Positions 44,398 through 53,551 are shown, numbered from the stretch's first letter. The stretch is 64,000 nt of DNA from Parvularcula sp. BBD 1991-13 (GCA_001657385.1 LYSZ01000003.1:547341-611340); one strand, 5' to 3'. Notes: generated by a model not told the origin, from the letters alone. A program made the numbers and translations.

Positions 44398-44790
44398 TCA
44401 GGCGGCCTCGTCCGCGGCGGGGTAAGCCCCCGTTTCGTCGTGCACTTCCCGACCGGTAACCGGCGGATTGAACACGCAGGCCATCACCATTTCCGTCTCG
44501 CCCCGGAGAATATGCTTGTCATGCTGATCAAGGGCGTACATGACGCCGGGCCGGATGGCGTGAACCTCTCCCGTGGCGAGATCCTCAATGCTGCCCGTGC
44601 CGGATACGCAGTAGACGGATTCAAGATGGTTCTTGTAATGCATTTCCAGTTCCGCCCCCGCATAAATCGTCGTGATGTGGAAGGAGAAGCCCATCTTGTC
44701 GTCCTTCAGGAGCAGGCGAACGCTGTTCCACCCCTCGGAGTCCACGCGGCGGTCGCCGGCCTTGGCTTCGTTCAAATCGCGTACAATCAT
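44398..44790 (-). CDS. ectC: L-ectoine synthase
   Basis: 130 residues, the standard length. Cupin-fold enzyme: [66 protein letters not shown], and [28 protein letters not shown]. Cyclises N-gamma-acetyl-diaminobutyrate to ectoine; the metal-binding His and Glu residues are in these blocks. Follows ectB by 21 bases. Confidence 0.97.
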   Translation of the reverse strand: MIVRDLNEAKAGDRRVDSEGWNSVRLLLKDDKMGFSFHITTIYAGAELEMHYKNHLESVYCVSGTGSIEDLATGEVHAIRPGVMYALDQHDKHILRGETEMVMACVFNPPVTGREVHDETGAYPAADEAA

Positions 44791-44811
44791 AATGGTCGCC
44801 TTTCGAAACGC

Positions 44812-46086
44812 TTACGCGGCGGCTTTGACGGAGGCGGAGAACACTTTCGCGACGGCCTCGCTCAGAATGTCGAGCCCGCGCTCGAGCTGCGCCTCGTCGA
44901 TGGTCAGCGGCGCGAGACATTTGACGATCTCGTCGTTCGGTCCGCTCGTCTCGATCACGAGACCGTTGGCGAAGCATTCCTTGATGATCGCCGATGAGGC
45001 TTCGCCGGAACCGACGTCGACGCCGAGCATCATGCCCCGGCCTTTCAGACCGTCGATGTCGTCCTTGTACTCGCGCGCAAGCGCTTCGAAACGCTGCTTG
45101 ATCATGCGCCCCTTGGCGTTGACGGACGCCTCGAATTCGCCGTCGCGCCAGAACGCCTTGAGAGCCGCCGTCGCCGTGACGAAAGCATGGCAGTTGCCGC
45201 GGAACGTGCCGTTGTGCTCGCCCGGCTTCCAGATGTCGAGATCACGGCGGATCAGGGTCAGCGCCATCGGCAGTCCGTAACCGGAAATCGACTTGGCCAG
45301 CGTCACGATATCCGGGTCGATCCCGGCGGGTTCGAAGCTGAAAAACGACCCGGTCCGACCGACGCCCGCCTGGATGTCGTCGACGATCAACAGCGCGCCG
45401 TGCTTGCGGGCGATCCGCTCGATCGCGCGCAGCCAGTCGAAGGACGCGGCGTTAAGGCCGCCCTCGCCCTGCACCGTCTCGACGATGAACGCCGCCGGCG
45501 CGTCGACGCCGCTCGACGGATCGCTGAGCATCTGCTCGATCTGCGCGGCGCTGTCGCCATGCTCGAAATAGCCGTCGTAAGGCATGCGGGTGACGTTGCC
45601 GAGCGGAAGGCCGGCGCCGCCCCGGTGATGCTTGTTGCCGGTGAGCGCGAGCGCGCCGAGCGTGCAGCCGTGGAAACCGTTGGTGAAGGCGATGACATTG
45701 GTGCGCCCGGTGACCTTGCGCGCCACCTTCACGGCGGCTTCGACGGCGTTGGCGCCGGTCGGACCCGGAAACTGCACCACGTAGTCGAGATCGCGCGGCT
45801 TCAGCACCGTCGCCTCGAACTCTTCAAGGAAGTCCGCTTTCGCGTCCGTTTCCATGTCGAGGCTGTGCGTGACGCCGTCAGAGTCGATGTACGCCGCGAG
45901 CGCCGCTTTCAGCACCGGGTGGTTGTGACCGTAATTCAGCGACGAGCAACCGGACAGGAAGTCGATGTACTCGCGCCCCTGTTCGTCGGTCAGGGTCGCG
46001 CCCTGCGCCTTCACGAACTTCACCGGGAAGCTGCGCGCATAGGAGCGCACGCCGGATTCGCGACGTTCGAAAACGTTTCGGTTCAT
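44812..46086 (-). CDS. ectB: diaminobutyrate-2-oxoglutarate aminotransferase
   Basis: 424 residues from MNRNVFERRESGVRSYARSFP, which lines up with the start of known EctB proteins; an upstream in-frame ATG at 46119 is the alternative. PLP class III aminotransferase: FTNGFHGCTLGALALTGN, VQGEGGLN, LIVDDIQAGVGRTGSFFSFE, and the lysine in VTLAKSISGYGLPM. Converts aspartate semialdehyde to L-2,4-diaminobutyrate, the first committed ectoine step. Confidence 0.96.
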   Translation of the reverse strand: MNRNVFERRESGVRSYARSFPVKFVKAQGATLTDEQGREYIDFLSGCSSLNYGHNHPVLKAALAAYIDSDGVTHSLDMETDAKADFLEEFEATVLKPRDLDYVVQFPGPTGANAVEAAVKVARKVTGRTNVIAFTNGFHGCTLGALALTGNKHHRGGAGLPLGNVTRMPYDGYFEHGDSAAQIEQMLSDPSSGVDAPAAFIVETVQGEGGLNAASFDWLRAIERIARKHGALLIVDDIQAGVGRTGSFFSFEPAGIDPDIVTLAKSISGYGLPMALTLIRRDLDIWKPGEHNGTFRGNCHAFVTATAALKAFWRDGEFEASVNAKGRMIKQRFEALAREYKDDIDGLKGRGMMLGVDVGSGEASSAIIKECFANGLVIETSGPNDEIVKCLAPLTIDEAQLERGLDILSEAVAKVFSASVKAAA

Positions 46087-46175
46087 CTTGGTTCTTCCCA
46101 TCATGGTTTGCGTCGTCATGGACTTGGACCTCTTGTTGTTGAGCATTCGTTTTGTTGGAGAACGGACAACCCGCG

Positions 46176-46763
46176 TCAGAATTGGTTCCCGGCGAAAGCG
46201 CCGAACGGGCCGATGGCGACAAGATGTTCCGTCTCGTGACGGCCGCCGAGATGACGGTCCCTGTCGAACCAGGCTTCGCTGGCGAAGGGGGCGTCGCGGC
46301 GCCTTGCGACCGACCGGAACAGGGCCCACGAGGCTTCGTTGTCCGGCGTGATGGTGGTCTTGATCCCGGTCACGCCGCGCGTCGCGTCGCGGGACAGTAG
46401 GGCGTCGATCATGGCGCGTCCCAGCCCCATGCCGCGGGCGCGTTCATGCACCGCGACTTGCCAGATAAAAAGCGTTTCGCGCTCGGCGGGCGGGCGATAG
46501 GCGGAAATCCATCCGGCCGCCTCGCCATCCGCCTCCGCGAGGATGCAGGTGTCGGCGAAATGCGTGCACTGCAAAAGATTGCAGTAAAGCGAGTTCTGAT
46601 CCAGCGGCGGACACTCGGCGATCAATGCATGAACCGTCGCGCCGTCTTCCGCCGCCGGAACGCGGTAGACAATCTTCGGGGTGGAAGCCGGCTTCGGGGT
46701 GGAAGCCGGGGTCGGATCCGCAGCCGCCGCCGAATCAGCGTGGTCGAATGTCGTACCAGCCAT
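46176..46763 (-). CDS. ectA: L-2,4-diaminobutyrate N-gamma-acetyltransferase
   Basis: 195 residues. GNAT fold with acetyl-CoA motif VAVHERARGMGLGRAMIDALL; substrate blocks CPPLDQNSLYCNLLQCTHFADTC and ETEHLV match EctA. The first 30 residues are non-conserved and contain a perfect duplication PASTPK-PASTPK. First gene of the ectABC operon. A promoter with TTGACA and an internal palindrome lies just upstream. Confidence 0.95.
   Translation of the reverse strand: MAGTTFDHADSAAAADPTPASTPKPASTPKIVYRVPAAEDGATVHALIAECPPLDQNSLYCNLLQCTHFADTCILAEADGEAAGWISAYRPPAERETLFIWQVAVHERARGMGLGRAMIDALLSRDATRGVTGIKTTITPDNEASWALFRSVARRRDAPFASEAWFDRDRHLGGRHETEHLVAIGPFGAFAGNQF
46674..46709. repeat. perfect tandem repeat, period 18, two units
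   Basis: An 18-base unit (CTTCGGGGTGGAAGCCGG) twice, exact; encodes PASTPK twice in the EctA N-terminus. Confidence 0.85.
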
Positions 46764-46795
46764 ATGGATTTTGCCGCCTCAATTACGAGGTCATG

Positions 46796-46823
46796 CATTT
46801 AGCTTCGCTAATCAAATTGTCAA
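46796..46823 (-). promoter_or_regulatory. ectABC promoter with embedded operator
   Basis: On the minus strand a perfect TTGACA (46818-46823) and a TAAATG (46796-46801) are 16 bases apart. The palindrome TTAGC (46799-46803) and GCTAA (46807-46811) lies across the spacer and -10, a good place for repression. A similar motif precedes the regulator gene. Confidence 0.6.
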
Positions 46824-46958
46824 CCTTCAAGATCCTCGACGGAATGCCAGGTGCGTGATTTTCAATCTGTTTTTTCTACAATTCATTGTTTTTTTTGAAA
46901 AAATAAAATAGCAGAAAATTCTAACACCTGGCGGCAAGCGGAGCGCGTCAAATTTTAT

Positions 46959-46972
46959 TTAGCTTTTTCTAA
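46959..46972. promoter_or_regulatory. second EctR-type operator, before ectR
   Basis: TTAGC (46959-46963), then six bases from TTAG, then CTAA (46969-46972), preceded by TATT to give TATTTAG. It resembles the half-site seen in the ectA promoter and, from memory, the TATTTAGT half of the EctR1 site described in methylotrophs. Confidence 0.45.
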
Positions 46973-47025
46973 CCATAAGGCGTATGCGGTGTCTCGCCCC
47001 TTGCGGCAAGGGAAATCTCACTGAA

Positions 47026-47526
47026 ATGATGGAGATTATGGACGATCGTTCTGAAATCGCGCTGGTCGCGCTAAGGAGAATTCTGCGCGCAACGGAGATC
47101 AACGCCCGGGCCCTCGCGCGGGAGGCTGGGCTGACCCCCTCGCAGCACATCATCCTGCAGCTGATCGACACCCTGCCCTCGCCGACGCCCAGCGCGGTGG
47201 CGAAGGAAGCCTCGATCACGCAGGCGACCGTGACGTCCCTTATCGACAAGCTGGAGCGGCAGGGCTTTGTCGAACGGCGCCGGGACGATATCGACCGCCG
47301 GCGGGTGATTGTCGACGTCACCGACAAGGGCGCGCATGCGTTGCGCGACGCGCCCGACATCCTTCAGGACCGCTTTCGCGGGCGCTTCGCCAGGCTCGAC
47401 GCCTGGGAACAGTCCATGATCATCACGGTGCTGGAACGCATCGCGTCGATTCTCGATGCGGAGGATATCGACGCCGCGCCGGTTCTCGATATCGGCGCCA
47501 TCGACAAGCCCATCGCAAAAGGCTGA
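47026..47526 (+). CDS. ectR: MarR-family regulator of ectoine genes
   Basis: About 166 residues. Winged helix: ALAREAGLTPSQHIILQLI, AVAKEASITQATVTSLIDKLERQGFVERRRDDIDRRRVIVDVTDKG (MarR signature with the DxRRxxV wing). Divergent from ectABC-ask and thus the expected EctR1-type repressor that is released at high salt. Start at 47026 behind AAGGGA; other in-frame ATGs lie at 46984, 47029 and 47038. Candidate operators lie on both sides of the divergent gap. Confidence 0.88.
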   Translation: MMEIMDDRSEIALVALRRILRATEINARALAREAGLTPSQHIILQLIDTLPSPTPSAVAKEASITQATVTSLIDKLERQGFVERRRDDIDRRRVIVDVTDKGAHALRDAPDILQDRFRGRFARLDAWEQSMIITVLERIASILDAEDIDAAPVLDIGAIDKPIAKG

Positions 47527-47599
47527 CGGCGCGTTCCCGGCAAGGGTAATCCGGGCGCCGTCACCATGACGCGCGGGATGGGAGCGCCGATGGCGGGGG

Positions 47600-47660
47600 G
47601 CAGACGGCGGGTGCGCAGACAGCGCGCGCGCAGACGGGGGCGCGCGCAGACAGCCGCGTC
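47600..47660. repeat. tandem repeat, period 15-16, four units, non-coding
   Basis: Units starting GCAGACGGCGGGTGC, GCAGACAGCGCGCGC, GCAGACGGGGGCGCGC and GCAGACAGCCGCG between ectR and the ArsR gene. Confidence 0.75.
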
Positions 47661-47723
47661 GAGCGTTCCCGCATGAAGACCGGCGGCTTGATTCCGTCCG
47701 CCCGATCCTTTACATGCGGTTTC

Positions 47724-48065
47724 ATGAATGTAAGCGATCTTGAGGACTCGGCGGCCGAGGCGGCGGGCTTCCTGCGCACCCTCGCCAATGAAAAACGCCT
47801 GATGATCGTCTGCCAGCTGGTCGACGGCGAGAAAAACGTCGGCGAGCTTTGCGACGCCCTGAGCGTGCGCCAGAGCACGGTCTCGCAACAGCTCGCTCTG
47901 CTCCGGGCCGAGGGCGTGGTCAGGTCGCGCAAGGAAGCGCAGACGGTTTTTTATTCGCTTGCGAACGAAAATGCGCGCCGGCTGGTCGGCCTGCTTTACG
48001 AGCTGTTCTGCAACGCCGCCCATGCGGGAAAGACCGCGGATGAAGACCGCCGGCCCCTTGCCTAG
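47724..48065 (+). CDS. ArsR-family persulfide sensor (SqrR/BigR type)
   Basis: 113 residues. Winged helix typical of ArsR: FLRTLANEKRLMIVCQLVDGEKNVGELCDAL, VRQSTVSQQLALLRAEGVVRSRKEAQTVFYSLA. The two cysteines that define SqrR/BigR, C30 (MIVCQL) and C96 (YELFC), are both present, and no metal-site set is seen; in that family they form a polysulfide bridge on sulfide exposure and release DNA. A matching ATTC-N8-GAAT site lies directly downstream in front of the DUF2892/RND operon. Start taken at 47724. Confidence 0.85.
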   Translation: MNVSDLEDSAAEAAGFLRTLANEKRLMIVCQLVDGEKNVGELCDALSVRQSTVSQQLALLRAEGVVRSRKEAQTVFYSLANENARRLVGLLYELFCNAAHAGKTADEDRRPLA

Positions 48066-48085
48066 GAAAAAAATTTGTCCTATAT

Positions 48086-48101
48086 ATTCAAATAACGGAA
48101 T
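48086..48101. promoter_or_regulatory. SqrR/BigR-type operator
   Basis: ATTC (48086-48089), eight bases, GAAT (48098-48101): exactly the ATTC-N8-GAAT motif reported for SqrR. The palindrome extends to TATATTC and GAATATA. Lies between the sensor gene and the DUF2892 gene. Confidence 0.65.
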
Positions 48102-48166
48102 ATACAGATTAAAGAATAGTAACCGGTCCATCGGCCGGCTCAGGACGCTCCGGAAAGGAAGCCGCC

Positions 48167-48370
48167 ATGAACATCGACCGCGCCGTTTTCGCCTTCGCGG
48201 GGTTCGTCATTCTTCTCAGTCTCGCCATGTCGCGCCTGCATGCCGAAGCCTGGCTTCTGCTCACCGCGTTTGTCGGCCTCAACATGTTTCAGGCCGCGTT
48301 CACCGGCTTCTGTCCGCTGGCGAAGATATTGAAAAGGCTCGGGCTCAGGGCCGGCCGCGCCTTTTCTTGA
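48167..48370 (+). CDS. DUF2892 (YgaP-like transmembrane) protein
   Basis: 67 residues with two membrane helices; [22 protein letters not shown] is the family hallmark, including the conserved Cys. DUF2892 proteins are often next to rhodaneses and sulfide-oxidising enzymes and are frequent SqrR/BigR targets. Gene follows the sensor and its operator; the RND gene begins 52 bases downstream. Confidence 0.88.
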   Translation: MNIDRAVFAFAGFVILLSLAMSRLHAEAWLLLTAFVGLNMFQAAFTGFCPLAKILKRLGLRAGRAFS

Positions 48371-48422
48371 CCCCGTCCGGGCCGCCGCCGTCCCCGTCTC
48401 AGCCTCCCAGGAAGCCGCCGCC

Positions 48423-51212
48423 ATGAAAGCAATCGTCGCCGCCTCGATGCGCCGCCCCTGCCTGGTTCTGTGGGCGGGCGGACTGTTCAGCGCGGTTCTC
48501 ATCGCCCTTGTCGCCGCGCCGACGCTGGCGCCCGGTGCCTTCGCCTTTCTTCAGCCGCTGAAAATCGATACGGACCCGGAGAACATGCTGGCGGAAAGCG
48601 AGCCGGTCCGCGTCTATCACAACGCCATGAAGGCGGAATTCGGCCTCCACGATCTCATCGTCGTCGGCGTCGTCGCCCCGGACAACGCCCCAGAAGGCGC
48701 CCCAGAAGGCGCCCCGGAGGGCGTATTCACGCCGGAGATCCTCGGCGACGTCCACGCCCTCGCCGAGTTCGCCAAGACCCTGCGATGGCGCGACGGGGAG
48801 GAGACGCGCGGCGTGATCGCGGTCGACATCATCGCCCCGTCCACGGTCGATTCCATCGACCAGGCGGGCCTCGGCGCCGTCAGCTTCTCCTGGCTCATGC
48901 CGGCGCCGCCGCAAACCGCCGAGGACGCGCGGGCCGTTCGCGCCAGGGCGCAGAAGATCCCGACGCTGAACGGAACCCTCGTTTCCGACGACGGCCGCGC
49001 CATCGCCCTTTATATTCCGATTACGTCCAAGGATGTGAGCTACCGCGTCGCCAGCGCGCTCCGGGCAAAGATCGCCGAGCTGGCCGCAGGCGCAGGCGCC
49101 GAAAGGGCGACGTACCACATCACCGGGCTGCCCGTCGCCCAGGACCAGTTCGGCGTTGAAATGTTCCGGCAGATGGCGATTTCCGCGCCGGCGGCGATGG
49201 CGCTGATCTTTTTTCTCATGTGGGCGTTCTTCCGCAATCTGAACCTCATTGTCTCGCCCATGATCGTCGCCATGGTTTCGGTCGTCGGCGCCATGGGCGC
49301 GCTCATCGTCACGGGTCAGACGGTTCACATCATGAGTTCCATGATCCCGATTTTCGTCATGCCCATCGCCGTCCTCGACGGCGTGCATATCCTGTCGGAC
49401 TTTTATGATCGGTACCCGCAGTTTCGCGACCGTCGGGAAACCCTGCGCTGCGTCATGGACGAGTTGTGGCGCCCGATGCTGTTCACCACGGTAACGACCT
49501 GCGCCGGTTTCGGCTCGCTCGCGCTGACGCCGATCCCGCCGGTCCAGGTGTTCGGCGTTTTCGTCGCCCTTGGCGTTTTTCTCGCCTGGCTGTTCACCGT
49601 CACGCTGATCCCCGCTTACGTGATGCTGATGCCCGAGCGCGCGTTCGCCGGCTTCGGCCTCGCCGCCGCGGGCGACAGGGAGCCGCATGAAACCGCATTT
49701 TCGACCCTGCTGCGCGGCGTCGGCGCAATGGCGACGTCGGCCGCGAAGCCCGCGCTAGGGGTTTTCCTGATCGCCGCGGCCGTCGCCGTCTACGGCGTCA
49801 GCCGGATCGAGATCAATGACAATCCGGTGAAATGGTTCTCCCCTGAACACGATATTCGCGTCGCCGACCGCGCGCTGAACGAACGTTTCGCCGGAACCTA
49901 CATGGCCTATCTGACGCTGACCCCGCCGCAGGGGGCCCTTGAAACAACGCCGGAGGAAGCCGCGCAGCGGCTCGTCGAGCGGCTTTGCGGCGACGCGCCC
50001 TGCGCGCGGACCCTCGGCAGGCGGGTCGCGGACGCCTTCGACGCCATGCGCGCCGACACGGTGCGCGCGGCGCAAACCGGCGACGCCTTCATCGCCGCCC
50101 TGGCGGAGAAAATCGCCGCCGCCCAGGCCGCAGCGGTCGACGACGACGCATGGGCGGCGTGGGACGCGGCGGCGGCGGCGCTCGGCGCCCTCGCCCAGGA
50201 GCGCGAAATCTTCAAGCGGCCGGACGTCCTTCGATATGTCGCGGACCTTCAGGAACACCTCCGGGCAAGCGGGCTGGTCGGCAAGTCCAACGCCCTGCCC
50301 GATATCGTCAAGACCGTTCACCGCGAACTTCTTCTGGGGGCGGAGGAAGAATTCCGCATCCCCGATACGTCCGCGGCAGTGGCGCAAACCCTGCTTTCCT
50401 TCGAGAACAGCCACCGGCCGCAGGATCTTTACAAGCTCGTCACGCCCGACTTCACGAAAGCCAATCTCTGGCTGCAGTTGAAGAGCGGCGACAACAAGGA
50501 CATGAACGCGCTCGCCGAGGCCGTCGCCGCATATATGGCCGACAACCCGGCGCCGACGGCGCTGGAACATGACTGGTTCGGCCTTACCTACATCAACACC
50601 GTGTGGCAGGACCGGATGGTCTGGGGCATGGCGCGCTCGTTCGCCGGGTCGTTCCTGGCGGTCCTGGTGCTGATGACCCTTCTCTTCCGCTCTTTCGCCT
50701 GGGGGCTTCTGTCCATGGCGCCGCTGACCGTCACGATCCTGATGATCTACGGCCTGATCGGCCTGATCGGCAAGGACTACGACATGCCGATCGCGGTACT
50801 CTCATCGCTCAGCCTCGGCCTGGCGGTCGATTACGCCATCCACTTCAACGCCCGCGCCCGCGAAGCGTTCGCGCGGCTCGGCGACTGGAAGCAGACCGCG
50901 CGCGCGGTTTTCGGCGAGCCGGCGCGCGCCATCGCGCGCAACGTCATCGTCATCGGCGCGGGCTTCATGCCGCTACTGCTGGCGCCGCTGGTCCCGTACC
51001 AGACGGTCGGCGCATTCATCTCCGCCATCCTCGTGCTGGCCGGACTGTCGACGCTGATCGCGCTGCCGGCCGTCATCACGCTTTTCGAGGGGGCGTTTTT
51101 CCGCCCCGCAAATTCTTCGAACGCAAATTCTTCGGCCGTCAATTCTGCGACCGCCGCCGCTTCGCCTGGCGCGCGCGGCGAGGCCGATCCGTCAGAAAGG
51201 AGCGCATCATGA
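48423..51212 (+). CDS. RND-superfamily exporter (MMPL/SSD type)
   Basis: 929 residues with 12 predicted membrane spans in two halves, each with a large periplasmic loop. Features include FGLHDLIVVGVV in loop one, and GFGSLALTPIPPVQVFGVFVALGVFLAWLFT and MPIAVLSSLSLGLAVDYAIHFNAR in the membrane parts. It resembles lipid/hopanoid-type RND exporters (HpnN, MmpL) more than drug pumps. Two tandem repeats are inside it: APEG three times near residue 90 and an NSS-type repeat near the C-terminus. The stop overlaps the next start (ATGA). Confidence 0.87.
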   Translation: MKAIVAASMRRPCLVLWAGGLFSAVLIALVAAPTLAPGAFAFLQPLKIDTDPENMLAESEPVRVYHNAMKAEFGLHDLIVVGVVAPDNAPEGAPEGAPEGVFTPEILGDVHALAEFAKTLRWRDGEETRGVIAVDIIAPSTVDSIDQAGLGAVSFSWLMPAPPQTAEDARAVRARAQKIPTLNGTLVSDDGRAIALYIPITSKDVSYRVASALRAKIAELAAGAGAERATYHITGLPVAQDQFGVEMFRQMAISAPAAMALIFFLMWAFFRNLNLIVSPMIVAMVSVVGAMGALIVTGQTVHIMSSMIPIFVMPIAVLDGVHILSDFYDRYPQFRDRRETLRCVMDELWRPMLFTTVTTCAGFGSLALTPIPPVQVFGVFVALGVFLAWLFTVTLIPAYVMLMPERAFAGFGLAAAGDREPHETAFSTLLRGVGAMATSAAKPALGVFLIAAAVAVYGVSRIEINDNPVKWFSPEHDIRVADRALNERFAGTYMAYLTLTPPQGALETTPEEAAQRLVERLCGDAPCARTLGRRVADAFDAMRADTVRAAQTGDAFIAALAEKIAAAQAAAVDDDAWAAWDAAAAALGALAQEREIFKRPDVLRYVADLQEHLRASGLVGKSNALPDIVKTVHRELLLGAEEEFRIPDTSAAVAQTLLSFENSHRPQDLYKLVTPDFTKANLWLQLKSGDNKDMNALAEAVAAYMADNPAPTALEHDWFGLTYINTVWQDRMVWGMARSFAGSFLAVLVLMTLLFRSFAWGLLSMAPLTVTILMIYGLIGLIGKDYDMPIAVLSSLSLGLAVDYAIHFNARAREAFARLGDWKQTARAVFGEPARAIARNVIVIGAGFMPLLLAPLVPYQTVGAFISAILVLAGLSTLIALPAVITLFEGAFFRPANSSNANSSAVNSATAAASPGARGEADPSERSAS
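48687..48722. repeat. tandem repeat, period 12, three units
   Basis: GCCCCAGAAGGC twice, then GCCCCGGAGGGC; encodes APEG-APEG-APEG in the first loop of the RND protein. Confidence 0.85.
51108..51152. repeat. tandem repeat, period 15, three units
   Basis: GCAAATTCTTCGAAC, GCAAATTCTTCGGCC and GTCAATTCTGCGACC near the 3' end of the RND gene. Confidence 0.8.
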
Positions 51213-52024
51213 TCGCCATACTGAAATCCGCCGCCGCAGCGGGCCTCGCCCTGGCGGCCGTCGCGTCGGCCCACGCGGCGCCGGTCGCCGAAGAACCGCC
51301 GACCGCCCAGGAGATCGCCGAGCGCGCCTCCGCCGCAGCCTATTATCAAGGCGCCGACGGAAAAGCGGCGGTTTCCATGGAAATCGAGGACAGCCAGGGC
51401 CGCACCCGCAGACGCGCCTTCACCATTCTGCGTACGGACATCGGCGACGAAGACAACGGCGAGCAGCGTTTCTACGTCCTGTTCTCGCGCCCGGCCGACG
51501 TCAGGGACACCGCCTTCATGGTCTGGAAGCACAACGACCGCGACGACGACCGCTGGCTCTACCTTCCAGCGCTTGACCTTGTCAAACGGATCGCCGCCAG
51601 CGACGAACGCACCAGCTTTGTCGGATCGCATTTCTTCTACGAAGACGTGTCAGGCCGCGGACCGTCGGAGGACGAGCACGCGCTTGCCGAGACCACGGAG
51701 CTTTATTACGTCCTCGACTCAACGCCGAAAGATCCCGGTGCGGTCGAGTTCGCGCGCTACCGCAATTATATCCACAAGGAAACGTTCATTCCTGTCCAAA
51801 CGGAATATTTCGACGCCGCCGGGGAAGTTTACCGCACCTATCGCGCGACCCGCGTCGAGACGATCGAGGGCAAGCCGACGGTTGTGGCGTCCGAAATCGC
51901 CGATGCGCGGATCGGCGGCAAGACGACGCTGTCCTACACTTCGGTGGATTACGACATCGGCCTGCCGGAAGATATTTATACGGAGCGCTATCTGCGCACG
52001 CCGCCGCGCCGCCATCTGCGCTGA
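51209..52024 (+). CDS. LolA-like outer-membrane lipoprotein-sorting protein
   Basis: 271 residues. Signal peptide ending ASAHA, then the LolA-like half-barrel (QGRTRRRAFTILRTD, RFYVLFSRPADVRDTAFMVWKHNDRDDDRWLYLPALDLVKRIAASDERTSFVGSHFFYEDV). Proteins of this type accompany MMPL/RND exporters and are thought to ferry lipids across the periplasm. Coupled to the RND gene by ATGA. Confidence 0.87.
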   Translation: MIAILKSAAAAGLALAAVASAHAAPVAEEPPTAQEIAERASAAAYYQGADGKAAVSMEIEDSQGRTRRRAFTILRTDIGDEDNGEQRFYVLFSRPADVRDTAFMVWKHNDRDDDRWLYLPALDLVKRIAASDERTSFVGSHFFYEDVSGRGPSEDEHALAETTELYYVLDSTPKDPGAVEFARYRNYIHKETFIPVQTEYFDAAGEVYRTYRATRVETIEGKPTVVASEIADARIGGKTTLSYTSVDYDIGLPEDIYTERYLRTPPRRHLR

Positions 52025-52054
52025 CGCCCCGGCCGGCCGAAGGAAGCGCCAGCA

Positions 52055-53446
52055 ATGCGATCCCGGATCATCGCCGCCGTCATCCTCGCCCTCACCCTCG
52101 CGCTTGCGGCACAGGCCCGCGCCCAGGCGCCGGCCCTGCCCGAGGGGCTGGGCGCGGAAAAACAGGAGCCGCCCGCCCTTCCCGCCGGGCTCGGCGTCGA
52201 AGCGCGGCCGAAGGATGCGCCGCCCCCGGACGACCCCCGACGGCGCTCGCCGGCGTTGCTCAGCGGCTTTGTCGAGGCGCGCGCCGGCCTGCGGGTGCGG
52301 GACGACCCCGCGCAGAAACAGGCCTCCATCGGCGAGATCCGCGCCCAGGCGCAAGGGACATGGGAGGCCGGTCCGGCCGTCGTCAACCTGACCGCCGACT
52401 TCATTTTCGATCCCGTGGAGGAGGCGTATGCGGTCGACCTGGAGAGCGGACGCGGGGCGGTCGATCTTCGCGAGGCGAATGTGGTGCTGCGCCCCCTCGA
52501 CTTTCTCGACCTCAAGGCCGGGCGGCAGATCCTGACCTGGGGCGCGGGAGACCTGGTGTTCATCAACGATCTGTTCCCCAAGGATTTCCGGTCCTTTTTC
52601 ATCGGCCGGGACGACGAGTATCTCAAGGCGCCGTCGGATGCGCTGCGCGCGTCGGTCTTCACCGACCTTGTCAATATCGACCTTGTCTACACGCCGCGGT
52701 TCGACGCGGACCGGTTCGTCAGCGGCGAGCGCCTGTCTTACTTCAATCCCCTCCTGGGACGGACGGCGGGGCGCGACGCGGTCATCGTCCCCCTCGCGCC
52801 CGACGACTGGTTCGCGGACGACGAAATCGCCCTGCGCGCCTCGCGTAATGTCGGCGCTTATGAACTCGCGGCCTACGCCTATTCCGGATACTGGAAAGGC
52901 CCGCTCGGCCTCTCGCCCGAGGGGCGCTTTGTCTTCCCCGATCTCTCCGTATACGGCGCCAGTCTTCGCGGGCCGGCGGCGGGCGGCGTCGCGTCGCTGG
53001 AGGTCGGCTATTACGACAGCCGGGAGGACCGCGCCGGGTCGAATCCGCTCCTGCCGAACAGCGAATTTCGCTACCTTCTTGGATATGAGCGCGAGGCGGC
53101 GGCGAACCTGACCGTCGGCGTTCAGTATTACGCGGAACGGCGCGAGGATATCGACGCGGCGCGCGCCGCCCTGCCCGACGGGGGGCGCCGCCCCGACCAG
53201 ACACGGCATGTCCTGACGCTGCGCCTGACAAGGCTGGCGGTGAACCAGACCCTGACGCTGAACCTGTTCAACTTCTGGTCCCCGAACGAAGGGGACGGCT
53301 ACGCCCGCGGGCGCGCCGGCTACAAGCTCAATGATGACTGGCTCGTCGAGGGGGGCTTCAACGTGTTTTACGGCGAGCGGTCGGATTTCTTCGGCCAGTT
53401 CCAGGACAACTCGAACGTCTTCCTCGGCCTGCGCCGCTCGTTCTGA
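52055..53446 (+). CDS. outer-membrane beta-barrel protein (DUF1302-like)
   Basis: 463 residues. Signal peptide ending QARAQ, a short repeated leader (PALPEGLGAE, then PALPAGLGVEA), then alternating beta-strands through to a terminal Phe (VFLGLRRSF), the signature recognised by the BAM machinery. Last gene of the exporter operon; RND pump, LolA-like shuttle and barrel together look like an envelope export line for a lipid. The DUF1302 resemblance is tentative. Confidence 0.8.
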   Translation: MRSRIIAAVILALTLALAAQARAQAPALPEGLGAEKQEPPALPAGLGVEARPKDAPPPDDPRRRSPALLSGFVEARAGLRVRDDPAQKQASIGEIRAQAQGTWEAGPAVVNLTADFIFDPVEEAYAVDLESGRGAVDLREANVVLRPLDFLDLKAGRQILTWGAGDLVFINDLFPKDFRSFFIGRDDEYLKAPSDALRASVFTDLVNIDLVYTPRFDADRFVSGERLSYFNPLLGRTAGRDAVIVPLAPDDWFADDEIALRASRNVGAYELAAYAYSGYWKGPLGLSPEGRFVFPDLSVYGASLRGPAAGGVASLEVGYYDSREDRAGSNPLLPNSEFRYLLGYEREAAANLTVGVQYYAERREDIDAARAALPDGGRRPDQTRHVLTLRLTRLAVNQTLTLNLFNFWSPNEGDGYARGRAGYKLNDDWLVEGGFNVFYGERSDFFGQFQDNSNVFLGLRRSF

Positions 53447-53551
53447 AGGCGGCGCGAGACGAGGAGGGTTCGAAGCCTCGGGATGTCAGGCAAGGATAGG
53501 AAAAGGCGTAAACGCCATTAACAAAAACAAAGCCTTAGCAGCGCCTTTGGC

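Noticed and set aside
53501-53516. Hairpin GGCG/CGCC with TTTT as tRNA-Trp terminator
   Set aside because: Stem of only four pairs; mentioned under the tRNA but too weak for its own entry.
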